Assembly (NCBI GenBank): GCA_949130485.1
Contig: OX422201.1
Coordinates: 1,304,016 to 1,368,015 of the forward strand
Direction of reading: 5' to 3'
Length of the DNA: 64,000 bases
From: Agelas oroides
Lineage: Eukaryota; Porifera; Demospongiae; Agelasida; Agelasidae
Part shown: piece by piece, positions 22,301 to 32,322 of the stretch
Numbering within the stretch: position 1 is the first letter of the stretch
Layout: each line of letters opens with the position of its first letter
Notes under the pieces: generated by a model
What the model was told of the DNA's origin: nothing
Databases searched by the model: none
Seen by the model: only the letters and a program-made list of their open reading frames with translations
Made by a program: the position numbers and the translations under genes

Positions 22301-25300
22301 CTGCCGGAGTTGGGCCTGAGAGCCCAGTTTCTGCTGTACACGATAATAGTAGGAACAACCCTCCCTCTGTAGATGAAGAGAAAGAGGTGAGAGATAGACA
22401 TGTTCCAAGATCAAATGTTAGAGTGATAAAATTCCATAATTATACATGTTTCTAGTACCGATACGTGTTGTTATGCCATTACATTCAAAAGACAATAATT
22501 GCAGCATGCAGGACCAATTAATGAACCACACCTCAAGGCAGGCCTAGATGCTATACAAGGTCACCCACTACACAGAATGTGTTTCAGCCAAAACCAGGAC
22601 TCATCAGCTGCACTGGGGTGACTGGGAGATGGGGACTGCTCTCTCATGCAGGAAATGCTAATACACTAAAAACTACATTCGCCCAGTGTATGTACGTCCT
22701 TGAACAATGTGTGCACCAGTGGAAGCTACCTCTAGTCCATCCAGCAGCTTCTTGCACTCGTCATTCTTGTTCTTGCCTTTGGACACTTCAGGGTGGACAC
22801 ACGTGTGCTGACGACTGGCAAGAATACACATGCTGTAGAGAAGGAAGGCAGAAACACCTTGAGAGATGGCAGCAGTGGAAGTCAGGGAGGGGTTAATCCC
22901 AAGAATTGCATGTGACTGTGTGATGCACAAGTCTTGATGGTATGTGCGCAAACTATCACTTCAAGCACTCTTCCTCAATGCAGCCCCTCCCATAATGCAC
23001 ACAAAACTATCCAATCACCAGGTAAACTATCTCTGATCTGCAAACAACTATACTGCAAGCACAAATATAAAACAGAGGTGGGAGGATCAAGAAAAGACAA
23101 GGAGCACAACTCACGGGGTATTGCTGTATTCTGTCTTCCTCATTTCATGGACAATCTGTGTTATCTGCTTGTGCGTTCTGGTGCCAAAAAATATCTTAGT
23201 CCTGCAGGTAACCAAAAAAAAAAAAAAGTGATGTGGACACAAAAAAGCTCTATAATGTTTTTAGGAAAAGAAAAAACTCCCAATGGAGATGCTGGGTTTC
23301 GAACCCAGGACCTTCTGCATGCAAAGCAGACGCTCTACCACTGAGCTACATCCCCTGCCTGGCTGTCTAGCACATAGTTACGAGAGTTGTCAATGAAGGC
23401 TACTGAGTGATTGCTGCAACACATGTAACTAGCTGTATAGATTCCTTATACGGTCACTTGTCTCTCCCTTACAAAATGCTTGCAAGAATTCTTGTGGTCA
23501 GACGCTACATTTGAAGAGGAGGGACCACACTGCGAGCATACTAACTCTTGTGGTCAGACACTACATTTGAAGAGGAGGGACCACACTGCGAGCATACTAA
23601 CTCCTCATTTTGACTCCAATAATACTTCACTGAATGTAGAGCAGTTGAACTATTCGTATAACTCAGAAAACTCATGAAAAACCTCTGGTTTAACACTGAG
23701 GCAGGGTACTCCATAAACATATACACTCGGTCACTCAGTGCCCTTAATTGTGTCTAGTCCTATACCATGGCTATTATCACTTGCAGTATGAGTAGCATGG
23801 AGAAGGCCTGGAAGTAATTCACATGTGATATGTGCCACTGACTGATACAGTATAATACCGTGACTTCTGTCTTGTGGCTCCCTCCTGCTTTGCACCACAG
23901 CTACACTTTGGGCAGGGGACAACAGGGACGCAAGGAGCTCCAACACTTTCTCCACTGTTTGGTTCAACTTTAGGAGCATCTGAAAGACACAATTCAACAT
24001 GATGAACGATCTTTGTCTCATGCCTTTCAATACAATTTATGAGCAATTGTAATTTGCCGAACATTTTGACTACCCTTCGGTAGTCCTCTTCCCACCACTG
24101 ATGAAAACTACTGTTTCTTGTAATTATCTTCAAAGGGCTAGCTAGTTTTGATACAAACGAGGATTAGTCATGAGATGCTACCATGATTCAACATGATTTA
24201 ACAGAGATTGAACATGATTCAACATGTTTTAAAATGATACACACGATTCAACAAAGATCCAACTCTCAACTGGTATAGATATAGCCTTGTTCCCAGACTT
24301 GCACGCCCCTACATGTAGATTTCATCACTTGCACCTTTTTTGCAACAAAGCGGGGGATAAGAGAGACCCTTCCCACTCCCTCAAGGGAATGCCCCATTTT
24401 CAGTGCACACTTTGACAAAGACAATAAGAACTTTGATTGGCCAAGCTGAATACTCCGACAAAGCCCCCACTAGTCTTGTTCCCAGTACTGAGGGTCTGGG
24501 GACCAGACTAAGCCCCCACACACCTGTGTCCATGATCTGGTTCTGAGGTAGCCCGAGGCTGGAGGCCATTGCAGGGCCACCCTTCAGTTCCATCTTCCAG
24601 GTGGGAGGGTGGTTGTGGCCCTCTCCCTCGCTGCCACCATCACTAGCATCTTCATAGACGACACCCTTATGCTTCTTCTTCTTTGAGATCTACGAGAGAG
24701 AAGGTATGTTACAAAACACACACACACACACACTCATTCAGAGATCTGTCCTATCAACTGTAGACCGACTCAAGTATTAGCACACTCACAGGTTCAGATG
24801 CTCCAGGAGTACGAAATCTCTTCTTTGGCTGCTTGAAGTCTGCCTCAAACGATTTATCAAGCTCCCCTCCTCCTTCCCTACCTCTCTCATAACCCTTTCC
24901 TTGCTGTACATTAATAGTATTGTCTCCCTCCTCAACACCTCCCTCCTCTTGACCACAAGTGTACTGACCCTCCACAATGCCTACTTGCAAAGCCGGTCCT
25001 AGTTTGCTCTGCTTCAAAACACCTCCAACTTGATCAGAACTGCCCACAGACACAGGTTGCACCTCCAATACACATGCACCTTTGCTGCAATCAGCTTCCA
25101 CACTTATGCATCCATGCGAGGACGCTTGCATACAGAACTTTGGTTTTGGAACTGCAGTGTCTGTCTGAGGAACAACAGAAAGGTTGGGTGCATGGGATAC
25201 TTCTAACGGTTTTGGTTCACTGCTTGAAGCAGTTGCTGCATCAGAAGCAGAGGGAGGTAGTACTTCTTGTTTCACATGACAGGCACAGCTGCAACCAGGG

Positions 25301-28072
25301 GCACCAGCAGAGGCTACAGGGAGGAGAGAGAGGATTACAGTGGTGGTTCTGGGACACCAGGAGCTTATGGACCGCCACAGCGGGAGAGAGTGCCCAACTA
25401 ATCCAGAATACGCCTTATACAGATTCTAAGCTAATACAAGCCCACCTCCTGTGCTTCTTCACCCACTTTCCTTATAAGGAGTTTTACAGTGCTGGTTCAA
25501 TCTATGCTAGTCTGTTATTTTGGGTGCTTATAAGCCCTGGGGGTACATATATTTAGCTGAAGGAAGGAGAAGTTAGCCTTGATACCATACAGGCTGTTTC
25601 CTTTGACAGCTAGGGGTAGAGTAGTCTAGACAGGACGGGAGACACATGCTCTGGGCTCACACTCAACTTACACTGGGCTTTAGCAGCAGACTGTTTCTCT
25701 GCAGAACAAGAGAAAAACTACTGAAGGTGATAACAATGCCAGTGCACATAGCCCTGATTTGGATCACAGGATCAGAAACCATTCATCTCTATCCTCAATT
25801 TCACATCACAAAAACCATGCTGCAAGTAATACAAGCTATGAAGGCCAACTATACGTTGCTGTGAGATCGACCTGAATGTTTACTGCTACACACTTATATA
25901 CATCCAGCCAATTTACCTGTCTCTGTGATTACTTTTACAGGTACCACAGTGTTAACTTTAGGTGCTAACTCCATCATGGGAATCACACCTCCCGTAACTG
26001 GAACGTAATTTTTTTTTCAATTAAGACTACTTTTAGCATAAACATTCTCCGAATTAAATAAGAAAAGGTAGTTTGTTGCTAAGTGAATGCCATTTGAGGC
26101 AAAACATGCGAACAAATGTGCTACACATTTGACCCCCGGTGACATGTGTAGGAAGTCTTCCTACACATGTGCCATACATTTCACCCCAGTGACATGTGTA
26201 GGAAGACAAAGTGTATGAAGTCTTCCTACACAGCCATGCAGTGTGGGACGGGTGTAGGAAGACTTTCTACACAACCGAGCAGTGCGGGACAGGGTGTAGG
26301 AAGACTTTCTACACAACTGAGCAGTGCGGGACAGGGTGTAGGAAGACTTCCTACACAACCAGGCAAAGTGTAGGAAGACTTCCTACACAACCAGGCAAAG
26401 TGTAGGAAGTCTTCCTACACAACCAGGCAAAGTGTAGGAAGTCTTCCTACACAACCAGGCAAAGTGTAGGAAGTCTTCCTACACAACCAGGCAAAGTGTA
26501 GGAAGTCTTCCTACACAACCAGGCAAAGTGTAGGAAGTCTTCCTACACATGTAAGAAGTCTTCCTACACATGTAGGAAGCATACTTCCTACATATGAGCA
26601 TGTGTGTACCTACATTCCAAAAATGACATGCAAAGTGTAAGTTATTTGCACAATTTTCCTATCAGCAACAAAACTTAGTTTCTTATTTAATTCGGAGAAT
26701 GTTCATAATAATTATGCATGCATTTAATGCACCATATTTTCATTTCTGTCAGGGCCCTGACTCCAAAAGTGTACCCAAGTTCCACAATAAGCAGATTTAT
26801 GACTTTGAACACGCCCACTCATTAACAAGCATGCAATGGTCAGCATTCTTGGCTAGCAAACACTCGCTCAGAACCAAAACAGCTTTCCCTGTCAGAAATG
26901 AACCCCCTTCAAGGTGAGAGTAGCATTTTCTAAGCCCATACATGCAGCCAGAGCAAGAATTAGCCCACCCAGTACCAACCAAGGCCTCTTTACAGCCAAG
27001 CCTAGCACCCGCCATGTACACAGCTTGCTTCTAGGAACATGACCCCACCCACCTCCCCCTGTCCCACCCTTTTTTTGCTGATGCAGAACACACATGCAAA
27101 GACTATCTTTTCTACGCACTGCACAGCATGACATTATCAAAAGGCAACATAATATTATAAGAATGTTGCTCATATTCACCTCAACAGTGGTGTTGTCTAG
27201 ATAACAGGTTACATGCATGTCAAATGTACACCATGTACCAATATGTAAAAAAAAAAACAGCCCTTCCCCCCCCCCCCCCCCTTTCCCCCAGGAAGGTATA
27301 CAACTACATGTATTACTAAGCTAACATCAAAAATTCATGATATGTTTTATACAGGTTACATGCCCCTTCCCCCCCCCTCTTTCCCCAGGGAGGTATACAA
27401 CTAAGCTAACATCAAAAATACATGATATGTTTTACACAGGTTACATGCCCCTTCCCCCCCCCCCCCCCCTCTTTCCCCAGGGAGGTATACAACTAAGCTA
27501 ACATCAAAAATATGCTTCATACATGAATTAACTTACGTAACTCTTGTCTTTGCCATGCGAGAGTAGAGCAGAGGAGGGCAAGGCTCTTTCCACTGCCTGT
27601 GGGGCTCTCTAGGAGGGCATTCTCACCCTTGCTCAACGCCTGGATAATCTGGTTGGGAAAAGAATCAGAGGAGGCATCCCACCTGTGTGCTAACTAATCT
27701 GAAATTTTGATGTCATATATTCCAACTGATCCATTTCAATCCAAGGTTAATGTAGAGGAAGGGGTCCACCGATCAAAAGTAGGGTATGCTTGGGCTCAAG
27801 GCTATGAAGCAGTCTCGTGAAGCCAGACTGGCTTTGTGAGACTAGCACCCATTTCCAACTTTTTCAGTGCCTTGGATAAGAGGCTATATCCAATCCTGTC
27901 TAGTGTCTGGCAAGCTAGGTCACTACCGGGCACTCTACTATCATGTCAAGGTTGTTTTCCGTACCTTAGCCATCATAGCCATCTGTGTGGGGTAGGGCTT
28001 GCAGGGAAACTTGACAGGCACCCCGCCAACTGCAAAGTCCATCTGACCTCCATTCGATGCCGACCCTGCCAT
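13361..28072 (-). CDS. BRIP1: FANCJ/BRIP1 5'-3' DNA helicase with iron-sulfur domain and an extended C-terminus
   Basis: Thirty-two exons join in frame (5010 nt, about 1669 residues): 27965-28072, 27537-27648, 25672-25698, 24790-25313, 24524-24689, 23859-23979, 23115-23201, 22730-22832, 22241-22366, 22032-22127, 21760-21895, 21424-21483, 20842-20984, 20694-20734, 20271-20369, 19997-20031, 19866-19905, 19634-19766, 19242-19379, 19111-19179, 18995-19045, 18851-18922, 18512-18656, 18139-18248, 17667-17702, 17351-17478, 16931-16995, 16712-16841, 14681-16115, 14503-14557, 13605-13978, 13361-13405. Visible: Walker A SPTGSGKS (about 51-58), a GCSCACH insert, [10 protein letters not shown], four Fe-S cysteines at about 393, 408, 420 and 460 (spacing 15, 12, 40 as in human FANCJ), DEAH at 503-506, [27 protein letters not shown], and QALGRCIRH. 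It unwinds G4 DNA and acts in crosslink repair. Residues about 1034-1512 are disordered with a VIVIDDD motif; a CxCG-containing domain follows. Human FANCJ is 1249 residues. The 21424-21483/20984 junction is tentative. Confidence 0.93.
16208..16693. mobile_element. Tigger/pogo-like non-autonomous DNA transposon in a FANCJ intron
   Basis: Ends are CAGTGGAACCTC at the left and the inverted GAGGTTCCACTG at the right, with further matching in GCGGACACC / GGTGTCCGC. The element is flanked by TA on both sides, the target duplication of pogo and Tc1/mariner elements. It carries no transposase frame. The right end is only 18 bp from exon 16712-16841, so it borders the 5' splice site of that intron. 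Confidence 0.75.
17501..17591. repeat. Tandem repeat, 41-bp unit, about 2.2 copies
   Basis: The unit begins agccatgcagctcacatgct and is repeated without visible change at 17542, with a third partial copy from 17583. It is intronic in FANCJ, just upstream of exon 17351-17478. Confidence 0.85.
21903..21960. repeat. GGGA/GGAG tetranucleotide tract beside the FANCJ DEAH exon
   Basis: About a dozen consecutive GGGA-type units on the + strand, starting 8 bp beyond exon 21760-21895. On the transcript it is a CCCT-rich tract that acts as the pyrimidine tract of that exon's 3' splice site; the + strand can form G-quadruplexes. Confidence 0.85.
22175..22229. repeat. 20-bp tandem repeat, about 2.7 copies
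   Basis: Units of gactgcaccagaaatattgt type repeat between two FANCJ exons (22032-22127 and 22241-22366), ending a few bases before the donor of the latter. Confidence 0.8.
23271..23276 (-). terminator. RNA polymerase III terminator of the tRNA-Ala gene
   Basis: A run of six T on the minus strand, 7 bp downstream of the tRNA 3' end, is the expected pol III stop signal. Confidence 0.75.
23284..23355 (-). tRNA. tRNA-Ala (anticodon TGC)
   Basis: The minus strand folds as a 72-nt cloverleaf. Acceptor GGGGATG pairs with CATCTCC (one G-U), discriminator A. The D arm is TAGCTCAGTGGTAGAGC (A box), the anticodon arm TCTGC-TTTGCAT-GCAGA gives anticodon TGC, and the T arm CTGGG-TTCGAAA-CCCAG contains the B box. 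No intron and no encoded CCA, as in eukaryotic nuclear genes. It sits inside a FANCJ intron (23202-23858) on the same strand, followed by an oligo-T terminator, so it is likely an independent pol III gene. A tRNA-derived SINE is possible but the perfect arms and terminator argue against it. Confidence 0.93.
23491..23602. repeat. Tandem duplication, 56-bp unit, two copies
   Basis: Two copies beginning cttgtggtcagac at 23491 and 23547, differing at one base, in a FANCJ intron. Confidence 0.9.
26120..26580. repeat. Minisatellite of palindromic units in a FANCJ intron
   Basis: The core is a 32-bp unit made of the near-perfect palindrome GTGTAGGAAGTCTTCCTACAC plus the spacer aaccaggcaaa, repeated about seven times from 26335 to 26555. 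Upstream units are longer (about 40-45 bp) with spacers such as aaccgagcagtgcgggacagg and a partly decayed palindrome. Spacers are the same from copy to copy in the core. It lies in the large intron between FANCJ exons 25672-25698 and 27537-27648. Confidence 0.92.
27258..27500. repeat. Poly-C tracts embedded in a roughly 95-bp tandem repeat
   Basis: Three units each contain a C run (about 16, 8 and 15 bases), then tttccccagg, aggtatacaact, aagctaacatcaaaaat and a catgatatgttt block. The minus strand, which is the FANCJ transcript strand, would carry long G runs able to form quadruplexes. Confidence 0.85.
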
Positions 28073-28169
28073 GATGAGAGCCGAAAGCCTGCGCCAGCCT
28101 TGCAGCTACAGTCCAGGGCATGCAGGGGGTTATGCTTGGCGCTCAGAGTTCATAAGTCACGTGCCTGTA

Positions 28170-28634
28170 CTGTAAACGGGATTCGCTTTTTTCACAGCGG
28201 TTCATGTGGCGGTTACGTCACCTATTGAATATTCATAAGTAACCCGTCGTGCGCACTCCGTCGCGCGCACCCCGCCGCGCACTTACCGTACCAACGAAGA
28301 CAAATGTGTTCACCACACTTATAACACTACAGGAAAAAAAAAAGAAACACACCTAGTGCAATCCCTGGCCCCAGCCCTAACCCTAACCCTAACCCTAACC
28401 CTAACCCTAACCCTAACCCTAACCCTAACCTTTAACCATTTAGCCAACAAGCCACAACAGACGACCAACACACTGTTCGGTCTAATGTATGCTGTGAAAC
28501 GAATTGATTATGAATATTCAACACGCATGAACCGCTGTGAAACGAATTACTTATGAATATTCAACAGAAGGCGTAATGATGACGTAATGCAACATGAACC
28601 GCTGTGAAAAAAGCGAATTCCTACTGGTAAACAG
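28170..28634. repeat. Inverted-repeat unit enclosing an interstitial telomere array, upstream of FANCJ
   Basis: The left arm 28170-28242 and the right arm 28547-28634 are imperfect inverted copies, sharing ATTCGCTTTTTTCACAGCGG, TTCATG, TACGTCA and TTGAATATTCATAAGTAA. Between them are CpG-rich sequence, an oligo-A stretch, the telomere array and a 42-bp tandem pair (28488-28566). The left arm starts 98 bp upstream of the FANCJ start codon, so the arm overlaps its likely promoter. Confidence 0.75.
28375..28430 (+). repeat. Interstitial telomeric repeat (CCCTAA)9
   Basis: A 56-bp uninterrupted array of CCCTAA, equal to TTAGGG on the minus strand, the usual metazoan telomere sequence. It is internal, with genes on both sides, so it is not a chromosome end. 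Confidence 0.97.
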
Positions 28635-29080
28635 CCGTTTCGCCAGCGTACAACTTCCGCCAATTTTAATTTAGCCACGCCCACTCGGTTTGAGTCAGCA
28701 AACGGACGCCTGAAACGAGCGAGATTCTTCGTGCGACTTGGACGTACTATATCTCAGTGGTGGCGCCACTTATTGCTGTTTTACACGCAGGGCATATGAA
28801 GGCGGCTTTCTACAGTCGAACAAACCAGGAACAATGTTGCTACCCACCTCATAGTTGATACCACCGCCGATCTCGTACAGCTCCTCCGAATCACAGCTAA
28901 AAACCCTAGTGTAAACTGTCCTCCCGAAAAGCGTTTCGCCAGCTGCATTCAAGTCAAAATTTTGTATACTGACAGCAGATTGTTAGCTCAATTCTCACCC
29001 TGGGGAAGAACTTGTTCTGGCCATTCTTCGGGTCGCTGTGTCCGCTCAAAGTTGACCCAAATATTATCACATAGGTACCC

Positions 29081-29145
29081 CGTTCCCAGGCTCCTCCCGC
29101 AGCTTTTCAGTCGCATAATGTTACAGGAGCCTGGGAATGAGGCTG
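29081..29145. mobile_element. Short inverted-repeat element, TAGCCTC family
   Basis: ccgttcccaggctcctcc at the left is matched by ggagcctgggaatgaggct at the right, with about 28 bp between: a minimal member of the family seen throughout the window. Confidence 0.6.
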
Positions 29146-30034
29146 CTACATCACATACATACACCAGTTAAACAATGTACAAGATGGTGTTCTCTTGTGG
29201 GTATCAAAAGTTCAGCAGTAAAGCAAATTATTACACTAGTATATAAAAGTTCAATGCAAAGCCTGTGCACACTGGTTATTCATCAAAGATGGAGACAGTC
29301 TCCCTACAGAGAGAAGTGAACAGAAGCAAGATTAAAACACATCATTATAATATTGCATAGCATCAGTGACAGTGTTGCCACTCTGGCTGGTCCAGTTTTG
29401 GCTAGATGACTTTCCTGCAAAGGCTTTATAAAAGGCTTGCCAAGCCACCAATGGTGGCGAGAGAGCATGCAACTGGCATATCCGAGTATGTGAAATAACC
29501 TCTTTATTAGTATTGTACCTTAGCCTCATTCCCAGGCTGTGTGGGAGGAGAGAAACGGCCCAGTATTGACTGTTTGTCCATACACAATCATTCCCAGAAT
29601 CTGTTTACATTTTGAAATTGTCAGTAAAATCAATACAGATATATTTCTGTATCACTGACTTGTAGCCATCTATTGCCAGTTAGAATTACCTTCAAACCCA
29701 AGAAAGTGGAGGCTATTCCCCGTACATACAAAGGTGAAGATGCTTTCTTGCAACTAGTTTCGGTAAAGTCAGCACACTGTGAGGTTCAGTTTACCTCTTA
29801 AAAGACCACACAGCAGGATTGTGCTCTCTATGAGACACATTCAGGGGGGGGCAGAACTGTCATCGCTTTGACTGCATCATCTTGTTCAAGGCTAACGTAC
29901 ACTTCAAAGCTACCTTAAAACCTCAACGTAATCCTGCTACCAGTGAAATTTCACAAGTTGTGCCAGTCTACACCTAGTCTCGTTCCCAGACCCTCCTCCA
30001 AAGAGGAAAGGAGGGTCTGGCGAATATAGTACAG

Positions 30035-30310
30035 CCTTGTTGATGGTCACAGCGCTGGTTGCTGCTCACTGTGACAGCAAGGGGTCCTTCGAAGGCCACT
30101 ATGAGTAACTGTGAGTTCTAAAAACTAGTTCCCAGGCTTGGTCACATAACTAACATGCAAGAAGCTGGCTGGGGAACGAGCTTTGTAGAACCTACACAGC
30201 TTATAGCTTTATTGAACTTGTTTTTAGAACTCACAGTTACTCATAGTGGCCTTCGAAGGACCCCTTGCTGTCACAGTGAGCAGCAACCAGCGCTGTGACC
30301 ATCAACAAGG
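30035..30310. repeat. Perfect 91-bp inverted repeat with a 94-bp loop
   Basis: 30035-30125 (beginning ccttgttgatggtcacagcg) and 30220-30310 are exact reverse complements by eye over 91 bases. The loop contains a fragment of the TAGCCTC family (ttcccaggcttgg ... ctggggaacgag). The right arm is overlapped by a 75-codon minus-strand frame ending with KGSFEGHYE; whether that frame is coding is not known. Confidence 0.88.
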
Positions 30311-31040
30311 CGACCGTCTCGAGCGCCCGTTGAACCGAACGACCCGCGGCTATGTAAAAGCCTCGGTAGAAGCTGCACCTACAAGCTAGCTCTTGAACGG
30401 TAAAACAGCAGATCCGTAAGTCCCAGCAACATCCACAACTCCAACAACAACGATGGTGTAGCATTTTACAATGCTGGGCAATATTTCGAGTCAGAGTGCG
30501 TGGGCAATAATTCGATTATCAAAACCACGCACAAAACCATGCACGGTACGTCACGGGGCACGTGATCAAATCTTCCAGGCTCTCTCCCCGTTGTTCTACA
30601 TGGGGAGGAGCCTGGGTATGAGGCTAGCCTTTACCTACGTACCACTGAATTCTAAAGTGTTTGAGCCAAGGAAAACCTGCAGCACTAAACTGCTTATGAG
30701 CATCTTGGGGTGCGGTTACTTTGCTCGTATAAATACTCAAGTAATGATATAAAATTTGCTGCATAACATTACATACTCTTTCCTTAAGTAAAGTGCACTG
30801 GCAACTACATAGCAAATGGTTAGAATAGCTTTGCAAAAACCATGCAGAGAGGGCCTAGCTACACATGTGAACCAAAGATGATTTTCGTGTCAACCCTACC
30901 GATTTTCACCTGACATCAAGTTGGCGTATTTCCATGATTTCTTCCTGCCCTTGAATTACCCCGCATGCACATGCCTGCTTGAGCTAAAGAAAATTAACCC
31001 CACCTTCGAATAGTTCCCGCACAGTAATGAAATTCATAAG

Positions 31041-31172
31041 ACTGGAGGGGTGGTGGCGGATGTTGCAGCAGCGATCTCGGCTAAGGCAGCCATGCTCACT
31101 GCTGGCAACGAGGACGACTTGGACGGGTCAGATCCCTTTGCTAATGATGAAGAATTTGAGGATGACGACTAG
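31041..31172 (+). CDS. Candidate terminal exon with acidic C-terminus
   Basis: After a CATAAG acceptor the phase-0 frame encodes 43 residues ending SDPFANDEEFEDDD and TAG. The composition (Ala-rich helix, then a dense acidic tail with DPF) is more protein-like than the surroundings. No other exon of the same gene was found and the family is not recognised; it could be a chance frame or a remnant of a retrocopy. Confidence 0.25.
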   Translation, partial: TGGVVADVAAAISAKAAMLTAGNEDDLDGSDPFANDEEFEDDD

Positions 31173-32322
31173 CTAGGTTGTGTAACTACGTTAAAATGTC
31201 ACAATATCTGAATCACCAAAGCTAGCCGAAGGTCTGTACTCACACACTGTACTGCACTGTACATACCTACTACTTGTACTGTACCATGACTGAGGTCAGT
31301 CACATGTATTTCTTGGGCGTGCACGTGCACATAATTGATGGTGCACATGCATGATCGGAGCACACGCTGGACTAGGCTGAAGTTAATTGAACCAGCCCTT
31401 GTATTGTACCCACGGATACGTACAGTCTGAAATTAATAGTACCCGCGGGAAATAATCAAGGAAATATGGTAGTCACTGCACATAGCCAGTATTACCAGGC
31501 CTTTCTGGTGTATCTTAAAGCTGGGGTAAAACTCAGGACACGAGGCCTACAGAAGGTTTGAGGCATCCACCATTCATAGTCTAATAAAATAGGGGGGTGC
31601 AAGGTGAGTGCTGCACAACATAGCCAGGTCAAACTGCTTCAATATTACAATTTTTTGAGTCTCAAATACACAAAAAGTATGTATGGGAACAACTTACTAT
31701 TTACTTGGTAGAAAGTTGCACCAAAGGACAACATCCACAGCAAAAATCGTCATCTCTGCTAATGGCGAAACGCTATTCGGGAGGCGATCGTGTCCCTCAT
31801 TCGGGACCAGCAAAATGGAGGACACCTCGAAGACGACGCTATTTCTCCACTGTTTCAAGACGTAGGAATACCGGACTTGTTCAGTTACATAGTACAGTCC
31901 TTGCTCTTCCTCCAAGACCCAATCAACTGCTGCGTGCTCATACACGAACGACTCCAGCTGCCCTCAAACGAAGTGCTCCAAATGGAGTCCGCCACGTGGT
32001 CGGTGAATTCATGACGTATTCGTATTTACGCCAAAAATTAAAAAATGACCACTCCTATTGCACTTCCGGTCGCTGGCGAAACGGCTGTAAAGACAAAGGG
32101 GATTCCCCCAACAACCAGCGTTGGGAGGCGGCGCGGGGCGTCGCCGACCTTAAGCCATCAAGGGGATTGCCCGAATCCGTAAAAAGTTGGGCGGAGTCAC
32201 GGACCAGCTTAGTGACCTTTTACGATGATCTTCGTCGCTAGACACATCTTTTGCAGGAAGTGCCGTGCCGTACGTCATGTACGTACTTCCTGCAAGCGAA
32301 GGGTCAGCGACGCTCTTTGTCC

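Larger units (their letters stand above)
28073..32322. other. Gene-poor interval between divergent FANCJ and SLC13 genes
   Basis: Apart from the repeats listed separately, the interval holds CpG-richer DNA at 28150-28310, 28620-28960 and 31750-32320, which probably includes promoters of FANCJ (-) and SLC13 (+). Segments near 28915-28950 (minus) and 31755-31790 (plus) share GGCGAAACGC, T(A/T)TTCGGGAGG; a further shared block is CGCTGGCGAAACGGCTGT near 28633 (inverted) and 32072. Short open frames of 60-180 codons occur at 31705-32241 and 31790-32014 but no family was recognised. Confidence 0.5.

Noticed and set aside
26120-26580. CRISPR-like array (regular palindromic repeats with short spacers)
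   Set aside because: The host is an animal, spacers are 11 bp and identical between copies, and the array is in an intron; it is a minisatellite.
28375-28430. Chromosome end
   Set aside because: The telomere-type array is short, internal and flanked by genes on both sides.
31705-32241. 178-codon plus-strand frame in the CpG-rich region upstream of SLC13
   Set aside because: Composition is low in hydrophobic residues and no family is recognised; a competing frame overlaps it. Left unannotated as a gene.
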